A stretch of 6,857 bases of DNA. Source: Flavobacteriaceae bacterium (lineage in GTDB: Bacteria > Bacteroidota > Bacteroidia > Flavobacteriales > Flavobacteriaceae). The stretch covers positions 1 to 6,857 of the forward strand of contig JABDLH010000163.1 of NCBI GenBank assembly GCA_013003145.1. Reading direction: 5' to 3'. Below are positions 1 to 5,714 of the stretch, in pieces (position 1 is the first letter of the stretch; every line of letters starts with the position of its first letter). Under the pieces are notes generated by a model. The model made no database searches and was not told the origin of the DNA. It saw only the letters and a program-made list of their open reading frames with translations. The translations under genes and the position numbers were made by a program.

Positions 1-580
1 TCTGCATCTCTGCGATCTTACCCTGGTGAAGTGCTATTCCACCGATAAGCTGTACATCGTAATGTACCATATCCCAGGTTACCTCTTTCCCGGCAGCATC
101 CCAGGAATTCTGCCAAACTGCGGTATCTCCCTGGAGTTGGACATAATCTTTTTCTCCGGACAGGCTTCGGTCAAATTCGCTCGCAGTTACCGATATGGTT
201 TCGTTCTCTGCGAATCGTTTAGCCGTCTCCTTGACCACAGCAAAGGCCTCCGGTAAAATATCATTCAGAGTTTTCTGTTGAATCTGGTAAGCCTCCTCCT
301 GCAGTTTATCGATCTCTGCGTAGAGTTCTTCATTTTTATCAATATCCTCGGATTCCTTAACACCTGCACGTATTTCTGCAATCTTCTCGTTGATCTCTCG
401 GCAGGCCTCAGATAACTGTTGCTTAAAGCCCGTTGTTTTGGCCCTGAGCTCATCATGTGTAAGTTGGGAAAGGGATTCTTCGTGAGATTTTATCGCATTG
501 ACGAGGGGTTGTAATTCCTTAACGTCCTTTTTTGCCTTATCCCCAACAAAAGCCTTTAAAACAGAATTTAAAAAATTCAT
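1..580 (-). CDS. secA: Protein translocase ATPase SecA, N-terminal 193 residues (cut by the window edge)
   Basis: SecA is the cytoplasmic ATPase motor that pushes unfolded preproteins through the SecYEG channel. Reading the minus strand from the ATG at 578-580 gives 193 open codons to the left edge. The protein starts MNFLNSVLKAFVGDK, followed by the charged helical region typical of Bacteroidota SecA (residues about 30-105). Then come LNDILPEAFAVVKETAKR (105-122), WDAAGKEVTWDMVHYDVQLIGG (160-181) and LHQGKIAEMQ (184-193). The last stretch is the family segment directly before Walker A (TGEGKT), which must lie just outside the window. The translation is open throughout with no frameshift. The start is the first ATG and matches the family N-terminus. 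The gene has its own promoter region upstream and is separated from the DUF2795 gene by a terminator, so it is probably transcribed alone. Identification is from family recognition; only the N-terminal fraction is visible. Confidence 0.97.
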   Translation of the reverse strand, partial: MNFLNSVLKAFVGDKAKKDVKELQPLVNAIKSHEESLSQLTHDELRAKTTGFKQQLSEACREINEKIAEIRAGVKESEDIDKNEELYAEIDKLQEEAYQIQQKTLNDILPEAFAVVKETAKRFAENETISVTASEFDRSLSGEKDYVQLQGDTAVWQNSWDAAGKEVTWDMVHYDVQLIGGIALHQGKIAEMQ

Positions 581-601
581 AGGTATATCTTGTAAATTAA
601 G

Positions 602-630
602 CCTGCTCCCTGAAGAAACCTGCTGTGAAG
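602..630. repeat. Imperfect short direct repeat in the secA leader
   Basis: Two copies of CCTGCT-n-GAAG stand in tandem: CCTGCTCCCTGAAG at 602-615 and CCTGCTGTGAAG at 619-630. They lie between the predicted transcription start of secA and its ATG, so they would be in the untranslated leader. The repeat may be chance; no function is assigned. Confidence 0.3.
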
Positions 631-666
631 TAATATCGATTTCAAAATAATGTGATTCTGTAACCT

Positions 667-697
667 CAAAAGGTATTCCACATTGTAATACTGCCAA
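667..697 (-). promoter_or_regulatory. Probable secA promoter, Bacteroidota type
   Basis: On the minus strand TTG (695-697) is followed by 19 bases and then TACCTTTT (668-675), with a G next (667). This fits the Bacteroidota sigma-ABfr consensus TTG-N17-23-TAnnTTTG except that the final G is displaced by one base. Transcription would begin near 660, leaving a leader of about 80 bases before the secA ATG. The assignment is from consensus matching only. Confidence 0.55.
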
Positions 698-713
698 TTT
701 TGGCCCTGAGGGC
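693..713. promoter_or_regulatory. Overlapping dyads at the -33 region of the secA promoter, possible operator
   Basis: Two inverted repeats sit back to back: GCCAA-TT-TTGGC at 693-704 and GCCCT-G-AGGGC at 703-713. In addition AATTTTG (696-702) pairs with CAAAATT (717-723). The first dyad contains the TTG element of the proposed secA promoter, so a bound protein could block or assist RNA polymerase. The symmetry is seen directly; an operator role is inference, and no regulator is known from this window. Confidence 0.4.
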
Positions 714-727
714 TGTCAAAATTACAT

Positions 728-755
728 AAAAAAAAAGCCTCCTAAGAGACTTTTT
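728..755 (-). terminator. Rho-independent terminator of the DUF2795 gene
   Basis: On the minus strand the RNA would be AAAAAGUCUC-UUAG-GAGGCUUUUUUUUU. This is a ten-pair stem including one G-U pair, a four-base loop and a run of nine U (positions 728-736 on the plus strand). It begins 22 bases after the stop codon of the DUF2795 gene and lies upstream of the secA promoter, so it should separate the two transcription units. On the plus strand the same stem carries a mismatch and a shorter T run, so it works better leftward. Confidence 0.75.
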
Positions 756-777
756 AATTCGAATTCGTTATTTGGGA

Positions 778-1002
778 TCAATACTCGTCCTCGTTCCAAA
801 GGTAATCCTCTTCAGTAGGATAGTCCGGCCAGATCTCCTCAATAGATTCATAAATCTCGCCCCCTTCTTCTTCCATGGATTGCAGATTCTCGACAACCTC
901 CAATGGCGCACCTGTCCGAATTGCGTAATCTATCAATTCATCTTTGGTTGCGGGCCAAGGTGCGTCGCTTAGGTAAGATGCCAATTCTAAAGTCCAATAC
1001 AT
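778..1002 (-). CDS. DUF2795 domain protein, small and very acidic
   Basis: A 74-residue protein of the DUF2795 family, whose biochemical function is unknown. The family core is residues 8-42, with ASYLSDAPWPATKDELIDYA and then GAPLEVVENL. The C-terminal half is an acidic, aromatic tail (residues 44-74) ending YLWNEDEY. I count 21 Asp/Glu against 2 Lys/Arg, plus four Trp and seven Tyr. There is no signal peptide or membrane segment, so it should be cytoplasmic. The ATG at 1000-1002 matches the start MYWTLELASYL that I recall as conserved in flavobacterial homologues. The gene looks monocistronic: it has its own promoter about 27 bases upstream and a terminator 22 bases after the stop. Family assignment is from recognition of the motif; no role can be inferred from its neighbours. 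Confidence 0.9.
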   Translation of the reverse strand: MYWTLELASYLSDAPWPATKDELIDYAIRTGAPLEVVENLQSMEEEGGEIYESIEEIWPDYPTEEDYLWNEDEY

Positions 1003-1028
1003 CGTTCAAGTATGATTTTAATTTTTTG

Positions 1029-1058
1029 CAAAAATAATTTTAAAAGCCAAATAGCCAA
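1029..1058 (-). promoter_or_regulatory. Promoter of the DUF2795 gene, near-perfect Bacteroidota consensus
   Basis: On the minus strand TTG (1056-1058) is followed by exactly 19 bases and TATTTTTG (1029-1036), a full match to TTG-N19-TAnnTTTG. Transcription would start near 1022, about 20 bases before the ATG at 1002. The sequence match is direct; activity is inferred. Confidence 0.72.
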
Positions 1059-1124
1059 GAGAATTCACGATTATTTCGTAAACATCGGGTGGGTTTTTCG
1101 GATTTACTAAAAAGATAACGAAGA

Positions 1125-1139
1125 AATAATAAAATTATT
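1125..1139 (-). terminator. Weak AT-only hairpin after the adenosyltransferase gene
   Basis: AATAAT-AAA-ATTATT forms a six-pair stem of A-T pairs only, 10 bases beyond the adenosyltransferase stop codon. It is the only hairpin seen where the long minus-strand operon should end. With no G-C pair it would be a poor intrinsic terminator, so termination may be Rho-dependent or may lie further on, towards the DUF2795 promoter. Confidence 0.25.
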
Positions 1140-1149
1140 AGGCTTTTCC

Positions 1150-1713
1150 TTAATGAATCCACTTTTCTTCATCAGCTTTCAAAAAATCGGACAAATTTCG
1201 TGCCAATACAAAAAGGTAATCAGAGAGCCTGTTGAGGTAGATAAGAATATCAGGGTTAAAAGGTTCATGCTCGTTCAGGAGCGAGGCCAGTCGCTCGGCC
1301 CTGCGGCAAACAGTTCTGCTGATATGACAGTATGACACCGTCGTATGTCCTCCGGGCAAAATGAAATGTGTCATTGGAGGGAGGGCTTCATTCATGCGGT
1401 CAATTTCGCTTTCCAGCAAGGCGATATCTTCCTCTTTTAAAGATGGGATTTTTATACGCGATTGCCCTGCTTTACCCGGTTTTTGTTCGGGATCAGTGGC
1501 GAGCATCGATCCGATAGTAAAAAGTTTATCCTGAATGTTTTTTAATATGTCTTTTGAACTTTCCGGTATTTCCTGGTCACGGATCAGTCCTATCCATGAA
1601 TTCAGTTCGTCCACTGTACCGTAGCTGTCAATGCGTATGTGGTGTTTGGCCACTCGTTTTCCTCCTATCAAGGCCGTACTTCCCTGGTCTCCTGTCTTGG
1701 TATATATCTTCAT
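1150..1713 (-). CDS. Cob(I)alamin adenosyltransferase, PduO type (ATR)
   Basis: This 187-residue cytoplasmic enzyme transfers the adenosyl group of ATP to cob(I)alamin, giving adenosylcobalamin, the cofactor of enzymes such as methylmalonyl-CoA mutase. The whole PduO-type pattern is present: MKIYTKTGDQGST with the ATP-binding TGDxGxT at 7-13, GTVDELN at 32-38 with the conserved Asp35, FILPGG at 117-122, SRTVCRRAERL at 132-142 and LNRLSDYLFVLAR at 160-172. Arg133, Arg137 and Arg138 correspond to the arginines that are essential in human MMAB and in bacterial PduO. Length is normal for a stand-alone ATR. The ATG at 1711-1713 gives the canonical N-terminus. It is the last gene of the minus-strand operon, 40 bases after the small membrane protein gene. 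No cobalamin-dependent enzyme or B12 transport gene is in the window, and no cobalamin riboswitch was recognised. Confidence 0.95.
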   Translation of the reverse strand: MKIYTKTGDQGSTALIGGKRVAKHHIRIDSYGTVDELNSWIGLIRDQEIPESSKDILKNIQDKLFTIGSMLATDPEQKPGKAGQSRIKIPSLKEEDIALLESEIDRMNEALPPMTHFILPGGHTTVSYCHISRTVCRRAERLASLLNEHEPFNPDILIYLNRLSDYLFVLARNLSDFLKADEEKWIH

Positions 1714-1753
1714 CAGTGTGTTTTGGCCTTTTTGCCGTAATTAAGATCCTTTC

Positions 1754-1927
1754 CTACTTACTTTTGTTTTCTTCTTCCGGCGTTTTCTCTGCTTTTTTTT
1801 CTTTGCGCTGGTAACCTTCCATAAATCCCCTGGATCGTCTCCTGGTCGATTTCTTCTTGTTATAAACCGTGATGAAGAGGTAGAGGACGATCACGATTCC
1901 CAGTACATAATAGATGTTAATTTCCAT
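1754..1927 (-). CDS. Small single-pass membrane protein, 57 residues, function unknown
   Basis: From the ATG at 1925-1927 the product is 57 residues. MEINIYYVLGIVIVLYLF begins a hydrophobic helix at about residues 5-22, followed by a strongly basic stretch KKKSTRRRSRGFMEGYQRKEKK (24-45) and a hydrophilic tail with Glu and Lys (46-57). The charge pattern suggests the short N-terminus outside and the basic tail in the cytoplasm. The frame stays open upstream to about 2032, but that extension would overlap the 3' end of the preceding gene and puts non-hydrophobic residues before the helix, so the internal ATG is preferred. It lies 31 bases after the methyltransferase-like gene and 40 before the adenosyltransferase gene, in the same direction. 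I recall similar short proteins in flavobacteria but no function. It could be a small regulator or partner of a membrane complex; nothing here decides that. Confidence 0.72.
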   Translation of the reverse strand: MEINIYYVLGIVIVLYLFITVYNKKKSTRRRSRGFMEGYQRKEKKAEKTPEEENKSK

Positions 1928-1958
1928 CACATGCTTGTATTGGGTTAAAATTACGGCA

Positions 1959-2465
1959 TTATATCCGAATCTTAAAATGCTCCCTGGCCTGTTCCTGCCT
2001 GAAAAAGATCGCGCAACAATGAAACATATCAATAGACACTGTAACCCTGCTGTCTGATTTTATGGTCTCCAATTGCTCCGTAGTTTCCTTGTCTTTATAA
2101 GGCTGATCTAGAAGCACAACCGTGTCATTATGTAGAAGTCCCGGCTTGGACATAAGTTCATTTAGGGTTTTGATCTCATGGGCTGGTAGAAAAATGAAAT
2201 CGTATGGCGTTGTTCCCTTTCTCACGTCCGGAAAATGGGTTGCTACCCGATTCTGTATATCAGGGTTATTACCGCAAATCAGGATATTGTGCGATTTAAA
2301 GTACTCCAAGCTCTTTAAAACCACCCTTTCTGTTTTAGTGCCCTCGAAACCGAAATTCCTGTACAGGCATTTGGTTACGTATTGATAAACAAATGGAGAA
2401 TGAACTCCATGCTGGTTGGAAGACTTAAGAAGAAAACGAATATGTGCTTTTAAAGAGTAGATCAA
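1959..2465 (-). CDS. Methyltransferase-like protein lacking the SAM-binding core, TTG start
   Basis: A 168-residue protein related to a flavobacterial class I SAM-dependent methyltransferase family. The family N-terminus is kept (LKAHIRFLLKSSNQHGVHSPFVY, residues 5-27, with the hallmark NQHGVHSPFVY). So is the C-terminus (SRVTVSIDMF at 139-148 and FFRQEQAREHFKIRI at 154-168). From memory, full-length relatives have about 230-250 residues and a motif I like LELGTSxGxGT. Here the middle is shortened, and the only candidate first strand, NILICGNNPDIQNR (60-73), has no GxGxG. The later strand YDFIFLPAHE (88-97) has Pro where relatives have an Asp. Catalysis is therefore doubtful. The start is a TTG at 2463-2465: no ATG lies between the in-frame stop at 2481-2483 and this position, and TTG gives the family N-terminus. 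It follows the ABC-F gene by 15 bases in the same frame and is probably co-translated with it. Confidence 0.78.
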   Translation of the reverse strand: MIYSLKAHIRFLLKSSNQHGVHSPFVYQYVTKCLYRNFGFEGTKTERVVLKSLEYFKSHNILICGNNPDIQNRVATHFPDVRKGTTPYDFIFLPAHEIKTLNELMSKPGLLHNDTVVLLDQPYKDKETTEQLETIKSDSRVTVSIDMFHCCAIFFRQEQAREHFKIRI

Positions 2466-2480
2466 AACTTCTGTTCTTGC

Positions 2481-4355
2481 CTATGATTCCATTTTTGCCG
2501 CAAGTTCAAACCATCGTTCTGTCTGTGTATCCAGTTGGTCCATGATCTCCTTCAGCTCAATGGAAAGCGAATCTATGGCCTCGCCTTCAAGGGAGTCATC
2601 GGTGAATTTGTCCTGTATGGCTAGCTTTTCTTTTTCCAGTTTTGCAATTTCCTTTTCAAGGCGCTGGTATTCTTTTTGCTCTGTATAGCTCAGTTTTCCG
2701 TCATCCTTATTCCTCCAGGTGTTTTTTTCGGAAGATTCTTTAGAGGAAGATTTGGTATTGGCTTCCTCTGCAGCTTCAAGCGCTTCAAATTCCCTGAAAT
2801 CAGAATAGTTCCCGGGAAAATCCTTGATCCGGGCTTCTCCTTTGAATATAAAGAGGTGGTCTACGATCTTATCCATAAAATAACGGTCGTGGGAAACCAC
2901 CAGGAGGCAACCGGGAAAATCCAGAAGAAACTCTTCAAGGACATTTAAGGTGACAATGTCAAGGTCGTTCGTAGGTTCATCCAGGATCAGGAAATTGGGA
3001 TTCTGTATCAGTACTGTGCAGAGGTAAAGTCTTTTGCGTTCACCGCCACTGAGTTTATCCACGAAATCATATTGTTTCTTCCGGTCAAATAAAAATCGCT
3101 CTAACAGTTGTTGTGCAGATAATTGTCTTCCCTTCTTTAAAGGGATATAATCACCATATTCTTTTATGACATCGATGACCTTTAAACCCGCCTTGTCTGT
3201 GATGCCTTTTTGAGTGTAATAACCAAAGGTGACTGTATCACCTACCACGATCTTACCCTGGTCCGGGGATTCCCTCCCTGTTAGTAAGTTTAGGAAAGTA
3301 GATTTCCCGGTACCGTTCTTACCAATGATACCTACCCGTTCTCCTTTTTTAAAGGTATAGGAGAAGTTGTCCAGTATGGGTTTGCCCGGGAATGCTTTAC
3401 TGACCTTGTGTATTTCTACGATCTTACTTCCCAGCCGGTCCATGTTTAGTTCCAGTTCTACGGTTCTCCTGTCCTTGCTCTGGTGAGCTTTTTGTTTGAT
3501 GTCCTTAAAGTCGTCTATCCGCGCCTTAGACTTCGTGGTTCGCGCTTTGGGCTGCCTGCGCATCCATTCCAGTTCTTTCTTGTACAGCAGTTTGGATTTG
3601 TGTTGCTCTACGGCTTGCTGTTCCTGCATAGCCTCTTTCTTCTCCAGGTAATAGGAATAATTGCCCTTATAGGTGTATAGCTGATTATCGTCTAATTCCA
3701 GGATCTCGTTGCAAACCCTTTCAAGGAAATACCTGTCATGGGTCACCATCAGGAAGGACAGTTGCTCTTTCGCGAAAAACTGCTCTAACCATTCAATCAT
3801 TTCAAGATCCAGGTGGTTGGTGGGTTCATCCAGGAGCAGGAGATCGGGTTTGTTGATCAATGCATTAGCCAGGGCTAATCGCTTTTTTTGTCCCCCGGAA
3901 AGGGTGGCCACCTTGGCATCCAGGTCCTGTAATTTTAACTGGAAGAGGATTTGTTTATACTGGGTTTCAAAATCCCAGGCGTTAAAGCGTTCCATGGCCT
4001 CGAAAGCTTTCTGGTAAGCTGTTTCATCTGAAGGGTCGGCCAATGCCTTGTTGTATTTGCGGATCACTTTCAGGATCTCGGTATCTGCTGTAAAAATCGT
4101 CTCCTCTATCGTAAGCGAAGGGTCCAGGTTAGGCTCCTGTGATAAGAGAGAAACCCGTAATCCCTTGCGATAATTGACACGTCCGGTGTCCGGGCTGTCT
4201 AACCCGGCTAGAATATTCAGGATCGAGGTCTTACCGGTTCCATTCTTGGCGATCAGTGCAATCTTTTGGTCCTGGTTTATACCAAAGGAGAGCCCGGAGA
4301 ACAGTTGCCTTTCCCCATAGGATTTAGAAATATTTTCAACGGTGATCAAGTTCAT
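2481..4355 (-). CDS. ABC-F family ATPase, Uup-like, two ABC domains
   Basis: This soluble 624-residue protein has two fused ATP-binding cassettes and no membrane domain, the layout of ABC-F proteins that act on ribosomes. Domain 1 has Walker A AKNGTGKT (36-43), signature LSGGQ (152-156), Walker B LLLLDEPTNHLD (172-183) and H-loop His206. Domain 2 has Walker A GKNGTGKST (345-353), LSGGE (435-439), FLILDEPTNDLD (455-466) and His489. The inter-domain arm (about 235-300) contains WMRRQPKARTTKSKAR (264-279), the basic stretch characteristic of the Uup branch. A charged linker (about 527-553) leads to a C-terminal coiled coil (about 555-622), also as in Uup. All ATPase residues are intact. The ATG overlaps the stop of the upstream DUF4105 gene (ATGA), implying coupled translation. 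The likely role is translation or ribosome quality control rather than transport; antibiotic resistance is not indicated. EttA is less likely because of the C-terminal coiled coil. Confidence 0.95.
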   Translation of the reverse strand: MNLITVENISKSYGERQLFSGLSFGINQDQKIALIAKNGTGKTSILNILAGLDSPDTGRVNYRKGLRVSLLSQEPNLDPSLTIEETIFTADTEILKVIRKYNKALADPSDETAYQKAFEAMERFNAWDFETQYKQILFQLKLQDLDAKVATLSGGQKKRLALANALINKPDLLLLDEPTNHLDLEMIEWLEQFFAKEQLSFLMVTHDRYFLERVCNEILELDDNQLYTYKGNYSYYLEKKEAMQEQQAVEQHKSKLLYKKELEWMRRQPKARTTKSKARIDDFKDIKQKAHQSKDRRTVELELNMDRLGSKIVEIHKVSKAFPGKPILDNFSYTFKKGERVGIIGKNGTGKSTFLNLLTGRESPDQGKIVVGDTVTFGYYTQKGITDKAGLKVIDVIKEYGDYIPLKKGRQLSAQQLLERFLFDRKKQYDFVDKLSGGERKRLYLCTVLIQNPNFLILDEPTNDLDIVTLNVLEEFLLDFPGCLLVVSHDRYFMDKIVDHLFIFKGEARIKDFPGNYSDFREFEALEAAEEANTKSSSKESSEKNTWRNKDDGKLSYTEQKEYQRLEKEIAKLEKEKLAIQDKFTDDSLEGEAIDSLSIELKEIMDQLDTQTERWFELAAKMES

Positions 4356-5536
4356 AGCGTAGGGGATAATCCGGCTTTAAAATAACGATATAAATAGGCG
4401 TAACGAAGTCCGAGGGTTGCCCATATAATGATCATGAGCGGTGAAAATACCTGGATATTCAATATCCAAAGTACAGGGGTCAGTAAAAGCATGCCCAGTA
4501 TAAAAACGAGATATCCGTTTAACCACTTTCCGGGATTCGTTTTCTTCAGTACGACTATTCCCGCCAAAAGATTCAGGGGGAATGCCCATAATATATTGTA
4601 ATTGTACAAGGTGGCCGTATGATCGGTAAAAAACCAGAGAAATACAATAAGCACTCCAAGGATACCGGTAAAAAGGAGTAAAAAAGAATCCAATGCCCTG
4701 CTCCTGCTACCGTTTCGAAAATCCCTGTAACTGATCAGCGCGGTTATTAAGAAGAGAAGCAACAACCAGAAGGCCGGGGTTAGCAGGAATAATGCGGAAG
4801 ATTCCTCGCCCTGTTCTTTAAGAATGCTTCGTTCTTTTTTCACCAAAGGTTCACCGTTTAATTGGGCGTGGTTCATCTGCCGGAGGACATAATCCGGCAG
4901 GAATATGTGCTCTCGGGGGCTGGCCTTCCTGTCGATCACAGATCCCAGGGCCAGGTCGATACCCAGGCTGGACCAGGAGTTGGTCCTGAGATACTGTTGG
5001 ATCAGTTGACGAAAGGTATAGGTCTGTTCCAGGTAATCCTTATCTAATGCCAGTCTCCCCGGTAGCGCCCTTTCCAGGACTTCTGGAATCTTAGTAGAAC
5101 AATTTTCATCCAGGAAATCGTATAGGTAATCCCGGTTTTCCGGGAGGTAATTGTATTCCAGGAATTGCAGTACTTTATTTTCTTCCTCAGGGCTTAAGGC
5201 AAGTATTTGTTCTTTTACCCAGCGATCTTCCAGCTGGTAAGTATACAGGAAGTTCTCAAAAGAATTCCGGCTTAAAGAGTAGAGTAACTGGCCTTTTGCA
5301 AACTTGGTGTAAAAACCGGGGGTGTTAAAATCAAAGGTACCGTAATTGTACACCAGGTCTAGCCCCTTGGCAGGGTCTTGTACCCTGAAAGCGCTATGAC
5401 CAAAAGAAGCGTACAGTTCGCTCCCTGGCCCGCATGTGATAACGCTGATCTTCGCATCCGGAGATAATTGAGCCTGGCTGGAGATCATCCACAAGGTAAA
5501 AAAAGCAAATAAATACTTCTTCAGCGATAACGGCAT
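4352..5536 (-). CDS. Lnb-type N-terminal periplasmic domain (DUF4105) protein with five membrane helices
   Basis: From the ATG at 5534-5536 the product is 394 residues. It begins with a signal peptide, MPLSLKKYLFAFFTLWMISSQAQ (1-23). The periplasmic domain that follows is of the Lnb/DUF4105 type, with GSELYASFGHSAFRV (39-53; conserved His47) and YDFLDENCSTKIPEVL (139-154; conserved Asn145 and Cys146). The C-terminal third has about five hydrophobic helices at roughly 247-269, 281-304, 311-330, 338-360 and 362-380. Between the second and third is DHTATLYNYNILWAFPLNL (305-323), a pattern I recall as shared by Bacteroidota members. The paired His and Cys suggest a thiol-hydrolase-like site, but no activity is established. 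The open frame extends to 5614, which would bury the signal peptide behind 26 more residues, so the later ATG is chosen. It is the first gene of the minus-strand operon and overlaps the ABC-F gene by four bases. No confident promoter was found upstream. Confidence 0.9.
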   Translation of the reverse strand: MPLSLKKYLFAFFTLWMISSQAQLSPDAKISVITCGPGSELYASFGHSAFRVQDPAKGLDLVYNYGTFDFNTPGFYTKFAKGQLLYSLSRNSFENFLYTYQLEDRWVKEQILALSPEEENKVLQFLEYNYLPENRDYLYDFLDENCSTKIPEVLERALPGRLALDKDYLEQTYTFRQLIQQYLRTNSWSSLGIDLALGSVIDRKASPREHIFLPDYVLRQMNHAQLNGEPLVKKERSILKEQGEESSALFLLTPAFWLLLLFLITALISYRDFRNGSRSRALDSFLLLFTGILGVLIVFLWFFTDHTATLYNYNILWAFPLNLLAGIVVLKKTNPGKWLNGYLVFILGMLLLTPVLWILNIQVFSPLMIIIWATLGLRYAYLYRYFKAGLSPTL

Positions 5537-5638
5537 ACAATAATAAATCTGTTCTTTAAACTCTGGCGCAAATATCAGAATAATTGAGCTATGTCTGTGA
5601 CCAAATGGCTTCATAATTCGGAATAGCTTTAATTGAAG

Positions 5639-5652
5639 ACCTCCCCGGAGGT
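5639..5652. promoter_or_regulatory. GC-rich dyad between divergent genes, possible operator
   Basis: ACCTCC-CC-GGAGGT is a 14-base inverted repeat with a two-base centre, placed about 100 bases upstream of the DUF4105 start and 62 bases upstream of pssA. The two-base gap is too small for an RNA hairpin loop without losing pairs, so a protein-binding site fits better. In the rest of the 178-base intergenic region (5537-5714) I found no good TTG/TAnnTTTG pair on either strand. The closest are TATCTTCG on the plus strand near 5690 and GATATTTG on the minus strand near 5575, both without a well-spaced TTG. Confidence 0.35.
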
Positions 5653-5714
5653 AAAGAACTTGCCGCTATAATGCGATTTTTATTATTTATCTTCGTTTTA
5701 ACAATGCCAACCCT

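Noticed and set aside
26..256. Open frame on the plus strand opposite secA.
   Set aside because: It is antisense to a clear SecA reading frame and has no recognisable protein features.
1928..2032. 35-residue extension of the small membrane protein.
   Set aside because: It overlaps the coding end of the methyltransferase-like gene in another frame and lacks any recognisable sequence; the internal ATG starts directly before the helix.
1959..2465. Frameshifted or split methyltransferase pseudogene.
   Set aside because: The frame is continuous from the conserved start to the conserved end, and there is no room for the missing core in another frame; an in-frame internal loss fits better.
3483..4017. 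Plus-strand open frames inside the ABC-F gene.
   Set aside because: They are antisense shadows of the motif-rich ABC-F frame, rich in Arg, Ser, Leu and Phe as expected from complement reading.
5537..5614. 26-residue N-terminal extension of the DUF4105 protein (start at 5614).
   Set aside because: It would place a typical signal peptide inside the protein; the ATG at 5534-5536 gives a standard secreted start.
5675..5680. TATAAT-like hexamer upstream of pssA as a sigma-70 promoter.
   Set aside because: No TTG element lies at a suitable distance, and Bacteroidota promoters use TAnnTTTG rather than the E. coli consensus.
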